A DNA stretch of 64,000 nucleotides from Bryoerythrophyllum caledonicum (taxonomy: Eukaryota; Streptophyta; Bryopsida; Pottiales; Pottiaceae). The notes below the pieces were generated by a model. That model saw nothing but the letters and a program-made list of their open reading frames with translations, had not been told where the DNA came from and did not search any database. The stretch covers positions 10,867,519 to 10,931,518 of the forward strand of contig OZ020521.1 in NCBI GenBank assembly GCA_963971425.1, given 5' to 3'. This document shows positions 1 through 10,605 of this stretch, one piece after another. The translations under genes were made by a program, and so were the position numbers. Positions within the stretch are counted from its first letter, which is position 1, and each line of letters starts with the position of its first letter.

Positions 1-1160
1 GCACTACAAAAATTTCCTTTGAATTTAGATATGGCCCCCTACAAATGTCGACATTTAATTTTTTTATAAAAAAGACGTAGATTATAATCCAAGCACAAAA
101 AGAGAAGAAGGCCCAAAAAAAAACTTTATGATAGAAGTGACCACGGTTACATGGTACTTTCTTAATTTAGCAAAGTTTCTCCAAAATTTGCAGTTCTACC
201 AAAATTTTCCACTTTTTAAAAAACAATGTTTTTCCTTGTTTTTGGAGTTTTTTAGGCTTGCCTCTCACCCCTCACAAAATAGCCTCATTGGCACTTCTTA
301 TTCTGTAGTGTCTACACTTGAGAGGGAAAAAGAATTCCATACTATCAATCCGTTGTACAATGAGCATTGCTTTAGGAGTGGAACGAACAAACACTTTATT
401 CACGACATCCTCCTTTGGAGACCGGGGTTCTTCTTCTTCTTTGAACGAAACCTACATTTTTGAAAAATTAGAGCTAGCAAGTGCCTATAAGTAAAAATGC
501 TTCCCTAGATGCATGTATCCAAATGCGTGAATATTTGAAATCATGCATATCACCACAAAAGCAAGTGATTGTTCTTGAGAAAGAAACCAAGGTAGTTGAC
601 ATGAATACTAGGGTGGAATGTCGGTCAGTTCCATTATCCGCGCTTCATGCCGATTGTCCCATCTACCATTGAATAAGTGGTTCACATGAGTTTGAGGAGG
701 AGCAAAGCAGTTAACTGAATGCCATATGGTAATCTGGGTTGATCAGTTGTTGTTAAAGTACTACATCGCAACTCTATGCAATGATTCTCACCGCACCTTG
801 TTATCATCATTCTTTAACATAGCTAGCAATGATAGCATCTTTCTTTTCAGCATCTTACAACTACTTAAGGTAGTGCCATAGTTCCACCTGAACTCCCATC
901 TCGCTCATGATGGCAACAATAAACCGTGCAACAAACAAAGTAGGAACTCCTCCACACGGTGGACGTAACCAACTACTCCAACCAACACAAGAGCAGGTCA
1001 AACATGTTTACAAATGTACTCATTCAATTTTTTATTTAATTTTATTTTCCAAAATTGCATTTAATTTTCAATTAAGATACTATAAATTCTTCTAAAAATA
1101 TAATATATTCATCTACAATAAATATACATGTATATAATGATAGAATAATATACAACCACC
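1..1160. other. AT-rich intergenic DNA without a convincing gene
   Basis: Short reading frames here (for example 128-463 and 481-672 on the plus strand) have biased, low-complexity composition and no recognisable domain. The only structured part is a dispersed repeat at 299-440 described separately. I see no gene. Confidence 0.6.
299..440 (+). repeat. Dispersed repeat R, copy 1
   Basis: A block beginning near 'gtgtctacacttgagaggg' and ending near 'ttcttcttcttctttg' is repeated in inverted orientation at about 3,150-3,300 and in the same orientation at 39,241-39,335. All copies share a CTC-GAGAGGG core, a 'ttccatactact' segment and a 'gtggaacgaacaaacac' segment. The family is not identified; it may be the end of a transposon, because two copies lie next to LINE fragments. 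Confidence 0.55.
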
Positions 1161-1165
1161 TTTGT

Positions 1166-1222
1166 ACATTATAAATTCACAATGGAGAATGTCCAATTTT
1201 TTTGGAAAATCCAAGAGATTTG
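1166..1222 (+). repeat. Dispersed repeat S, copy 1
   Basis: The segment around 'attcacaatggagaatgtcc' followed by a T-run and 'ggaaaatccaagagat' recurs at 4,487-4,532 on the same strand and, reverse-complemented, at about 25,262-25,305. The three copies also share 'tgtacat' just upstream in two cases. Probably a short conserved end of a transposon or MITE family. Confidence 0.5.
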
Positions 1223-1678
1223 GCTTGGTAATACCCATGTAATGCCCAATTCATACCTGTCATGCCAAAGTCATGCTTTGATTTTTTTATTATAAATTTA
1301 GCATATGGGTGCCTAAACTGACTAATACGTACCACTGTTGAAATCTCAATTGTGTATTTTTTTTAATATGAAAACTTTGATATATGCAGTTCTTTGTAGA
1401 TATTTGCACTGTTGTCTTACTATTGAAAACTAAGCCACAAGTTAGACAATTTTTTTACATGATTCCTAATAATAAAAAACTCCTTTTAAAAATAAAAAGG
1501 ATAAAATCAAACATTCAAAATTAGATTTTTAGAGACATGCCCAAATCTCAGTTGTCCCCCAAACAAACATTTGGTCTTACTGGGGTTAAAATTGGGTGGT
1601 TTTCATTCCTTTCGTAGTGTGTCGTGCACTTCCCACTGTCTTGATTGGGATGCTATAAGGTATGTCAACTTTACCAGC
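1223..1678. other. AT-rich stretch, nothing seen
   Basis: Low-complexity A/T-rich DNA; no open reading frame, structured repeat or RNA gene recognised. Confidence 0.5.
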
Positions 1679-1770
1679 CACCTTTACATTACCATCCACA
1701 TCTATATCCTTCATAGATGTTTCCTTGAAATCTAAGAAGGGTATAGATGTGGATGGTAATGGAAAGGTGG
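1679..1770. repeat. Long imperfect hairpin
   Basis: 'cacctttacattaccatcc' and the following 'acatctatatccttc' are the reverse complement of the sequence ending at 1,769, with two mismatches across about 34 bp, separated by a loop of about 20 bp. A transcript would fold into a stable stem. It could be the core of a small foldback/MITE or a precursor of small RNAs; no miRNA family is recognised. Confidence 0.6.
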
Positions 1771-2890
1771 GCAATAATGGGCTCACATACCCTTATTGAA
1801 TTTGGAATTAAGAAGTTAGACACAAGTGCATTTACAGGAGACTACTACAGGTCCTCCATGGAGATGAAATTTTCCACGTCATATTTACAAATCCACAAGG
1901 TGAGAAGTTCATAAGATGAAGAGGCCATAATGGCTGATATTGAAGAGATCAATTGCTCCAATCATTGGAAAATGTATAATGTTAGCTTCCATGCATGGGT
2001 TGATAAATGGTGATGGGGTACGTTTCACAACTCTATTGGATGATGAATCGCAAAGATTGTCCATAATATAACAAAGCAGCCAACATACGCATGACAACAA
2101 TCATCATTTTGTGCACATTGTACGTCTAGACATGTAGTTTTTATTCGTTTGTATGAAGTGCACAGTTTTTTTTGTCTGTTTCTCATTGTCTTCACTGTGT
2201 TGCACACAAATCTATGGCTTCCCACCACTTAACTGGACCAATGAAAACCACTTGTACAGGTCAGGCCAGGGCCCCAGCACGCAAGGGGGCGGTGATCACC
2301 TCTTGCAGCCAGGGCTTGTATTCCCGCCCCGATGATGGGTTTCAAAATACAACCTTCAAAATTGTGCTTGGGTAATGCCATACTTGCCAATTGACTTCTA
2401 TGATGATAAGGCTATTATGAATTAAAAACGTAATAGGAATGTGACATATATTCAATGCAGATTGCGATTCTTTTGGAAACAGTACAATGATATCAGGTTT
2501 GAGTTTTTTTTTTAATATTTATATTATTTTTACTTAGAACCCCAAGATTGTGTCCTTTACTTTGGCTTCTATCCCTCCAAAACTAACAGGGGTCCGTAAT
2601 ATTTAGATTTATAAACTTCTATGATAATTATAAACACAGATTATAAATGGTACTTCTTAGTGATGAATCTAATTCTTTACACATACTTTTTCCTCTCTCC
2701 ACAATGTTTTCCATTTCATACAAGAAGAGTTTTATGACAAAACCCTTGGAGCTGCACAAAAAAGTTTTTGGGCCATTTAATACTGCATTTCTATAAAATT
2801 CCTTTATTCATCAATTTCAAATAATTTTGAATTATTCATAGATTCGTTCAACATTGCCTCAGTATGTTTTATGAGTTCAATGTTTAATCT
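1771..2890. other. Intergenic, nothing firm
   Basis: A/T-rich DNA with a GC-richer patch at 2,250-2,340 ('gtcaggccagggccccagc') that resembles no RNA gene I recognise. Short overlapping reading frames on both strands are not supported by domain or codon evidence. Confidence 0.45.
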
Positions 2891-3149
2891 ATCAATAGTA
2901 TATATTTGTATCTTCTTGCAAGATGCTCTTCAAATCTATGCTTCTTGATTGATTACATAGTCTACAAGTTTTAATTTTGCTTTTAAAAAATAAGCCTTCA
3001 ATATGCACTTCAACTTCATTGGTACGGCATGTGATTGTTGGAATTAGAGTATCAACATCTTTTGCGGTTGAGCCATTCTTCTTAGTTTTCATCTTTGGAG
3101 AGTGTTTCTTTCTCTCTCGCAACTTTCCTCCACGAGTGAAAGCCTTTCT

Positions 3150-3300
3150 GCAAGAAGAAGAAGAACGCCGGTTCCCTCCGGGAACCGGCGTGAATGAAGT
3201 GTCTGTTCGTTCCACCACTAAGACCATGCCCACCAGGCAAGGAATTAGTAGTATGGAACTACTTCCCCCTCTCGAGGGTAGACACTATGTATCAAGCAGC
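3150..3300 (-). repeat. Dispersed repeat R, copy 2 (inverted)
   Basis: Reverse-complement copy of the repeat at 299-440 and 39,241-39,335, retaining the 'CCCTCGAGAGGGGGAAGTAG' core and the 'gtggtggaacgaac' segment. It lies just 5' (in plus coordinates) of a LINE fragment. The inner end of this copy contains the perfect hairpin at 3,168-3,192. Confidence 0.55.
3168..3192. repeat. Perfect GC-rich hairpin
   Basis: CGCCGGTTCCC / GGGAACCGGCG form an 11-bp perfect stem around a three-base loop. It is unusual in an A/T-rich neighbourhood. It is part of repeat R copy 2 and not clearly present in the other R copies. It could be a structural hairpin at a transposon end. No terminator role is implied in a plant. 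Confidence 0.65.
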
Positions 3301-3354
3301 CTCAGGATCACGAGTATCCAGAGAACACAAGTAACCATCAAAATCCAAAGGGTG

Positions 3355-3440
3355 TCAGGGGGGAGGAAGCGGGGAGAGGGGAGAGAAGAGGAGGGTGGAG
3401 AGAGGGGAGGGAGGGGGGGGTGGGAATTGGGAAGGAGGAG
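3355..3440 (+). other. G-rich tract with quadruplex potential
   Basis: Runs of three to nine G separated by short A/G/T spacers occupy this stretch, for example 'ggagggaggggggggtggg'. It meets the usual four-G-run pattern for a G-quadruplex on the plus strand several times over. Its function is unknown. Confidence 0.5.
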
Positions 3441-3501
3441 TGTATTTTCAGAGTGGGAGGGTTTTTAAGATTTGTGAGGAAAGTAAGTGATGGGTGATGT
3501 T

Positions 3502-3939
3502 TTATGGGAGGCTTTGTGGGTCTGGGAGGGCTTGGTTGTTTTCAATTTTTTGTTTGTGTAGAAGGATGGACATGGCATGTTGGATGGCAATGGTGTTAAT
3601 ATTATTGAAAGTGTGCGAGATTGTTTCAATGGGGATTTTAAAGGTGTCTTCAATGATTTTTATAGATGGGATAAAGGTGGTGGCACGGGCGCCTGCGGCG
3701 ATTACAATAAGGGGGTCCGCTTTCCATCCTCGGGCTATGATGTCGACAATGACGGGTTGGTATTTATTCATTTTGTTTTCTATTGTTTCAGGGGAGAGCC
3801 TTTCTGCAACTATAGCAACAAAACCAAGGTTGCTTGTATCCTGCAACAAATTTAGTATGAGGTGCAAGACAATTGTTACGTGGACATACCCTAGGTATGT
3901 TTGCAAAATGATTTGAAATTTGGTCACCAAAAGATCCAA
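3502..3939 (-). pseudogene. LINE 3'-region fragment, copy 1
   Basis: An open frame of 145 codons on the minus strand is matched by the sequence at 47,960-48,300: both contain equivalents of 'AAGARATTFIPS' and 'NTIAIQHAMSILLHKQK', at the DNA level and in the same order. In the 48-kb copy this stretch lies downstream of an RNase H domain and a zinc-knuckle-like tail on the same strand, so the whole is read as the 3' part of a non-LTR retrotransposon. The fragment lacks the reverse transcriptase and RNase H parts. The assignment to LINE rests on that second copy; on its own this reading frame would not be recognised. Confidence 0.5.
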
Positions 3940-5257
3940 TGTCCTCCATGTTTAAAGAATAAACCTCTTTGAGTTATTGCATTCAAAATAGAATGCAAAA
4001 AATGCATACAGTATTCTGAAACGTAATTGTATTTAGAACTATATAATATACCATAAATTTTACAACATAGAAGTTAAAAAGTCTAATCTAAAATTTTAAT
4101 ATAATACAGGTAAAAGGAAAAGTATAAATTTAAATACAACTCATGATCTAATTTTGACGAAGGATTACGAACCGTCAAAATACGTAATTATAAATGAATA
4201 AACTGAAGACCAAAATTTGTTTCATAAGACCAATATGCAACAAAACATGTTTGGTGGGACAAACTATGTTCTACTACTCCCTCTACAACTCCCCAGCTTA
4301 CTTCATTTTTCATGTAATATGAATTACCATAAGTTCTTTGTGCACTTCGATAAACCACATAGGGGCCCCATTCAACAACACCAGTCAAACCTAGTTGTTC
4401 AGAATGATAAAACATATCACCTCCTTCAACTCCCCTCTGCTTTCTCTCCCAGTAATACCCTACCTGCAGGTCACTTCAATACATAATTAATTCACAACCG
4501 AGAATGTCCAATTTTCTGAAAAATTCAAGAGATATGTTTAAATGGTACTGAATTCACCCTTTCAAGAGAAAATAAATATTCGGTAGAAGTCTGACCCTAC
4601 CCTACGTACAGTAGACCAAACCACAAAGAAAAAGCAAAAGTCGAAAGTCCTCCAAGTCAGTCCAATTTTTTTTCCTTAAAAGATGCACAACGACAATCAT
4701 GATGGCCATACATCTCCATCCCAGTTGCTCTCCAATGACAAAACGGGCCAGCCAGAGTGGGTAATTCGGACCCACAACAACAACAACATGGAGCAGGTAT
4801 AAGAGCAAGCCCCAGGAGCACACCCCTACAAGGAGCTGCGCCCACCCCATACACTTCATCATTTGCTGTAGAACATAATCGACACTTCTGTCTCCCCTGT
4901 AGCACTGAGTTTGCGCCACTGTAGCGGTGGGTGGCAGTTGCTCCAAACACTTGGGCCAACACCCGCTTGCAATGAGGAGAAACTCCCGTCTCCGAAGAAG
5001 TGTCCGTCCCACATGACATAGATTTGTAGTATGCACCAACACAATCCAGCTCCCAAAAAACATAGTACTATCCTTCCGGCCCCCCTCTTCCCATTTAGTC
5101 CACACACCCAACTAGAAACCGTCTCTTTTCTCACCACCTCCAAGCTCATACATACAAACATGCACTATATTCCCCTCTCCAGTTGCTTGCTCTAAGCTCA
5201 TGTGTGCATTGTTTGGTAGGTGCCTGATGGAGTGATTAGAAACAACGCCGGAATAGT
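3940..5257. other. Intergenic, nothing firm
   Basis: Contains repeat S copy 2 at 4,487-4,532 and otherwise A/T-rich to mixed sequence. Overlapping minus-strand frames at 4,602-5,161 in all three frames are rich in Cys, Trp and Leu in a way expected of non-coding DNA, and none shows a domain. Confidence 0.4.
4487..4532 (+). repeat. Dispersed repeat S, copy 2
   Basis: Direct copy of the repeat at 1,166-1,222: 'attcacaaccgagaatgtcc', then 'aattttctgaaaaattcaag'. See copy 1. Confidence 0.5.
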
Positions 5258-5525
5258 TAGGATGGGTGCCACTCTTAGTTAGCTCAGTCTCGTCCCCTGT
5301 TTTCATCCAGTGTGTATTTGTTTGGGATGGGTGGCAGCATCACTGAGTTCAATCTCGTCCCCTCTTTTCATCCAGTGTGTTTATTTTTAGGATGGGTGGC
5401 ACAATCAGTTAGTTCAGTCTCTCCCCCTGTTTTCATCCAGTGTGTAGAATTTCTGCCCACGCCCAGTCTCATCGAACCCCACCTTTGAGTCCAGTTTCAT
5501 CCTCACCCCCTGTTTTCATCCAGTA
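5258..5525. repeat. 66-bp tandem repeat upstream of MAP70
   Basis: Three to four units each carry 'aggatgggtgg' followed by 'gagttca.tctcgtcccc' and 'ttttcatccagtgtgt', at a spacing close to 66 bp; the last unit is degenerate. The array ends about 600 bp before the MAP70 start codon, so it may lie in that gene's promoter. Confidence 0.75.
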
Positions 5526-6137
5526 TTTAGACCCGTGAAAGCCCATGCCCGGTCCTCCTATTCCCGTATCCAGACCCCGTAATTCCATCCCGTATCTAGA
5601 CTCAGCCTCGCAGTGATCATCCACGAAAGGCGGTGATTTTCATCCAAACGGTAGTTTTCATCCAACATCGAGCTAGTAGTTAGTTAGCATCATTCACGTG
5701 GTCCCGTCATTGAGCCGGAGTCGGAACTAGGGGCCAAACAAGGGTCGAGACAGAGGAGGGGTTGGTCGGTCCGGGGTTCTGACATCGCGACCCCCGCGAC
5801 ACCCCGGCGTCTCGGAGCCATTGCTGCTGCTCAGGCTCTTCTCCGTCTCTCTCTCTCGCTCTCTCTCTCGCTCGCTCGCTCCGCCACCGCAGACATCAAC
5901 TCCTCCGCGGAGAGACCTCTTGAGCTCCCACACACATTGATCCCGTCGCAGCGTATCATGCGGTTACCATCTTCAGGGTTGCGGTGAGAGAGAGGGATGG
6001 GGCGGGAGAGGAGGGGGCGCGGCCGGGACAGGGGCGATGGCGAGGCATGAGGGGCGGGGGGAATGAGGGGGAGGGTGGGCTGATGGTGGGAGGGGCAAGG
6101 AATTAGGGGAGGAGGGGGGAGGGAGGGAGGGGGAACG
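5526..6137 (+). promoter_or_regulatory. MAP70 promoter and 5' leader
   Basis: GC-rich compared with its surroundings. A pyrimidine (CT/CTCG) microsatellite at about 5,840-5,882 is followed by a G-rich purine stretch at 5,990-6,130 that runs up to the MAP70 ATG. CT-rich leaders are common in plant 5' untranslated regions. No TATA box is evident and the transcription start cannot be placed. Confidence 0.45.
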
Positions 6138-9100
6138 ATGGCTAGTTTGCGCGTGCCGCGGAAGCTGGCGGGGAGGGCAATGGCGGATTCGATGGGCAGC
6201 AGCGCCGACGGCGACGACAACTCGCTGGACGGCCGGAGCTCCACGCACGGCGGGGAGAGCACTACCACGCGGAGGCAGAGCCTGGACTACCACTCGGCCA
6301 ATGTGTACCACTCGCCCACGGTCGCAAACAAGGCGAGTGACGACGCCAAGCCCAGGCGCCGCAGTGCCGCGCGCCCGGCCGGCCAGTACGCGTCCGCGGA
6401 TTTGATGAACGTCTTTAACGGCTCTGATCCGGTGCGCCTCGAGCTCACGCGCTTAGAAAACGAAGTTAGGGGTAAGTCTTCATCAGATGTGCTTCGGATT
6501 CTTGCTTCCAGATAGATCTGTCGAAAATGTGGCCTCAGGCGGCGGACCGTGATTTGAATCTTGTTGCCGTTGTTTTAGATAAGAATCGCGGATTGGCCGA
6601 AGCGCAGGCGGAGATCAAATCGCTCCGGCTCTCGGACCGGTTGAAACAGAAAGCAGTCGATGAGGTGAGTTCTGGTGTTTTTCTTCTTCTTCTTCTTGAA
6701 ATTTCTCTCGGTTTCATGTCTCACATGTCGCCCAAGATTCATGCGCATTTTGGATTTAGTTTTTTTTGGGGAGACACTCGTTCAAGAATCATCTGCATTT
6801 TGGTTTCATTTTCTTGTTCGGGCGATTTATGTTCAGCTTTCCGAGGAGCTGGAGAAGGTGGATGATAAATTGAAGGGGACGCTGGTGTTGCTTGACAACA
6901 AGGTATGCATTGGACATAACATTTGATTGCGTTTTTTCCGTGTAATTTTCTACGGGGAAGTAATACTGGTAGACGCGCTGGCAGAATCTAGAAGTGAAGA
7001 AAATTAATGACGAGAAGAAGGCAGCATTAGCCGCGCAGTATGCAGCGGAGGCGACTCTGCGGAGGGTGCAGGCGGCGCAAAAGGATAACGACCTGCCGTC
7101 GCTTGAGGTCATCTTGGCGCCTTTGGAGGCCGAGTTGAAGCTCGCACGACATGAGATTTCGAAGCTGCAAGACACCAGCAGAGCCCTAGATCGCTTGACG
7201 AAGTCGAAGGAGATGGCGCTTCTGGAGGCGGAGAGAACCATCAGAGCTGCTGAGGCGAAGGCGGCTATGGTGGACGACTTGCAGAACCGCAATCAGGAGC
7301 TCCTCAAGCAGATCGAGATTTGTCAGGTACTACTGTGAGAATTTCTTTCTTTTCAACGGGCCTATCGTGAGAGGTCTGCAACTTATAGTAAGTTTTCTTG
7401 GCAGGAAGAAAATAAGATCCTGGATAAAATGCACAGAAGCAAAGTGAACGAGGTTGAGAAGTTGAGTACGACGATTCGCGATCTAGAGGAAGCGGTTCTT
7501 GCTGGAGGCGCTGCTGTGAATGCTGCTCGTGACTTTCAACGCCAAGTGCATGAGCTGATGGTGAGAGAAATCTTTACATTACCGACGTTGCTAACATCTA
7601 GACGGGTTTTCTCGCGTGATCTGGTGTTCAAGGCTGATGGATTAGGCAGTACTATAGATTTTTTCCCCCTTGTCTAGCCTCTGCCGGTGGATTAATCAAG
7701 ATCAAATTCCGTGGTGTAGGAAGGGAAGCGGACTTTGGAGCGTGAACTTGCGCGAGCAAAGATCAGTGCAAACAGAGTAGCTTCTGTTGTTGCTAATGAT
7801 TGGAAGGACGAGAACGACAAGGTTATGCCCGTGAAGCAGTGGCTTGAAGAGCGGCGGTTTTTGCAGGTAGCCACTCTGAGTTGTTCTTTGGTTTGCGTCA
7901 TGCTGCAGCCAAGTTTCTTGTTATCAATGTATAATAACTCCTCTCATCTTGAAGGCGGCACGACCTGTTATATATTGGTTCATGGAACGGTTCTCTCTCT
8001 GCATGAGGAAGTTTATTAAGTAAGTTCGATGTGCAAACAGGGGGAAATGCAGCAACTGCGTGAGAAGCTAGTGTCGGCAGAGAAGACCGCCAAGAATGAA
8101 GCACAACTGAAGGTGAGCTTTCATACTCCTGCCTCATGTGAGTTGATAGACCTTCAAGTTGTGGCGGTCTCACACTGGTTTGTCCTTGAATTTCAGGAGA
8201 AGCTTCAGCTTCGTCTGAAGGTTCTGGAAGAAGGGTTGAAGGCCGGGAACGGGACCGTTCGTCGTCCAACAGGAGCTGCAGTTGAAGCGAAGCGAAGTTC
8301 CAGTGTCACTAGCAACGGAAGTGTACGAAAGCCAGGGGGAGCTGAAGAAGGAGCCAAAGTACTCGTCAATGGGTCCCGAACCCGGCGATCTGCTGTAAGC
8401 CAGTTGAGAGCCATGACTGGCCCAATTCTGAAGAACGGAAGACTGACGTCCAAATCTTTTGATGGAGGCCGGTCAGATGGCCGGTCATTTGATCCAGGTC
8501 CTTTACCTGTGATGAAACCTTTCACAAATGGATTTGAGGAGGTGCGCACGGGCAGGAAGAGTGCTGCTCCCGCTGTATCTGCAGCAGCTAGTAAGCCTGT
8601 AGGCTCCGAGCCTCCAAGCCCCAAACTTGCCAGTCCTGAACCCGCAGGCCCTGAACCTGAGCCAGAAACTGCGGCTGCGAAACAGAGAGTGGAAGATGGT
8701 GCCGCAGCAGCAACATCTAATGTCGCAGCAGATTCTACTGTTTCAGCAGACGAGCCTGTTTCTGAAAGTGCGGCTGATACCGTCTCGGGCGTGCTGTACG
8801 ATATATTACAGAAGGAAGTCATCTCTTTGAGAAAATCTTCGCAGGAAAAGGATCAAAGTCTCAAAGACAAGGATAATGCAATCGAGGTGCGTCCCATTTT
8901 ATCTCTCCCAAAGTCTGATTCTAGGCCACACACTCAGCTCATTGGAAACTAATTCTGCTTCATTTAATGCAGATGCTCTCGAGGAAAGTTGACACTCTGA
9001 GCAAAGCTATGGAGGTGGAAGCCAAGAAGATGCGCAGAGAAGTTACAGTTATGGAGAAAGAGGTGGCTGCAATGAGAGTTGACAAGGATCAGGACCGAAG

Positions 9101-9323
9101 AACCAGGCGGCTCAGTTTGACAAAGGAACCTGTAAATAGTTCACAGCGGCTTTCTCTTTCTGGAAGGTATGTCGTCGTCTCACCAGTTTTTTTGGTTATT
9201 AGTCGAATCAGACGGCAGTTGTGTGTTTCTAGCAGGAATACGATTTCTACTGGTTGTCATTATTGATTTGCATTGTGGGCGTGCAGAACACCCAATGGTA
9301 GTAGCCTGAGGCAGACACCCTGA
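6138..9323 (+). CDS. MAP70: Microtubule-associated protein 70 (MAP70)
   Basis: Plant-specific coiled-coil protein that binds cortical microtubules and helps pattern cell walls. Ten exons join in phase: 6138-6471, 6579-6664, 6837-6902, 6985-7326, 7405-7560, 7720-7866, 8041-8112, 8197-8886, 8973-9166, 9287-9323, giving 707 residues. The family core is plainly visible: 'GSDPVRLELTRLENEVR', then 'INDEKKAALAAQYAAEATLR', 'ILAPLEAELKLARHEI', 'NQELLKQIEICQEENKILDK', 'LEEAVLAGGAA', 'VMPVKQWLEERRFLQGEMQQ' and 'EKLQLRLKVLEEGL'. The middle is almost wholly heptad-rich coiled coil. Exon 8 adds a disordered Ala/Pro/Ser/Glu-rich linker, which makes the protein longer than the roughly 600 residues usual in flowering plants, before a final coiled coil (exon 9). 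All introns are short with GT..AG ends and no frame is broken, so the gene looks functional. The ATG was chosen because it opens the frame that runs into the conserved core; its first 90 residues are lineage-specific. Confidence 0.95.
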
Positions 9324-10605
9324 GGATTTGCGGCGTGGAGCGGCTGTGGCTGAACTAGACATTGATTATGCAAACTATGCAAGCTGTACAGGCTGGAGAC
9401 GTCTGTGAGAGCCAGGCATAATCTCGGAGTCCTCTTGCACAGTAGCAGCAGTATTCCTTCCCTCATTGTTGGTGCGCTTGTGAATCAAGAAGATAGAAAG
9501 ACTGTGGGTGCTGTGGATATTCCAGAAAACCCAAGACACTTATACAGCAGCAAGGTTCCCCTGCCCCCCTCCCTTGTAGGTTACCAGCATGAATATACTG
9601 CTCTCAACCACCACCACCATGTCGTGCTGAGTAGCCATCACTCATTAGAAGAAGAGTAGCGCTTTGCATGTGCCCCCTCTGTGGTGACATTTTGACCATC
9701 TGGGTTGCATTCTATCGACATTTGCAGTTTATTTAGGTTTGCAGTCCGAGCTGGGTGATGGGAGCAAGGTGATGATGCCAAATTCCAGCCCTAAGCCCCT
9801 TCAGGTATCCCCTTCCTACTGTCATTTTGCCTCCGAATTTAAATCCTCTTTAGCTTCGCTTCTCAGGATCATCATGTTTCCTCCATCTTGGATCATGTAC
9901 ATGTACCGTAGATACATTGTATGAACATTATATGTTTTTGAGTTCAACCTCTTGAGAGAGAGGACAGGGGCGGCAGTTGGGAGTAATAACTTGTACCTTG
10001 GCGTATAGAGAGGGTTTCCCAGTGTCAGTTGTAAGGATTTTACAGGGTCAGGGGTGTCATATCCCAAACAGGTGGGAATCTGAGAGATTCATTCCTTACT
10101 AGAATTTCCATATCTATTTTTCTAAATCGGAGATTTTGACCGATTCAGATGTAGTGATGGCCTGTGTCTGTCTGTCTGTCTGATCTGTCTGTCAGTGAGG
10201 GAGGCTCTACGGCGTTAGTCACATCAGCAAATCGAAAACTTTAATGCCGGGGGCTACATACATCTGAATAACTAAACCACCTACTAAGTTACTGTTTCTC
10301 TTGAGGCGCAGCAAGGGCCTGTCAGCTTCCGTGAGAGTACTTTTGGAGTTGAACATGTTCTTCACCTCAGCTTGTGATTCTCAGGGTGGATTGCTAGCAT
10401 GCATCTCAGGTGTTTGAAAGAACCTGGTAGGGGATTTCACAGACAACATATTATACAAACGACTTATGTGTTTGTCCTGCAATGGAAGATGCCTTATGAG
10501 ATGTACCATGATCCATTGTTAACACCCCCTCCAAGTGATCAATTTTTCATTTAATACAATTTAGGGTAAACTTGTGCTATTGGGCACTCAACTTTTACAT
10601 TACTT
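9324..10605 (+). other. MAP70 3' flank
   Basis: Downstream of the MAP70 stop codon: probable 3' untranslated region with no further domain. A TGTC microsatellite lies at about 10,161-10,195. Small frames such as 9,405-9,659 are not supported as genes. Confidence 0.45.

Noticed and set aside
128..463. 111-codon plus-strand frame
   Set aside because: Phe/Lys-rich, low complexity, overlaps dispersed repeat R; no domain.
2892..3468. Overlapping frames on both strands (113 and 163 codons)
   Set aside because: They lie across repeat R, the GC hairpin and the G-rich tract; composition follows the repeat and no domain is visible.
4602..5161. Three overlapping minus-strand frames of 100-169 codons
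   Set aside because: All three frames are open at once, which is typical of stop-poor non-coding sequence; no motifs.
5727..6311. Pro/Arg-rich minus-strand frames opposite the MAP70 start
   Set aside because: Shadows of the GC-rich leader and first exon of MAP70.
8205..8822. 205-codon minus-strand frame
   Set aside because: Antisense shadow of MAP70 exon 8.
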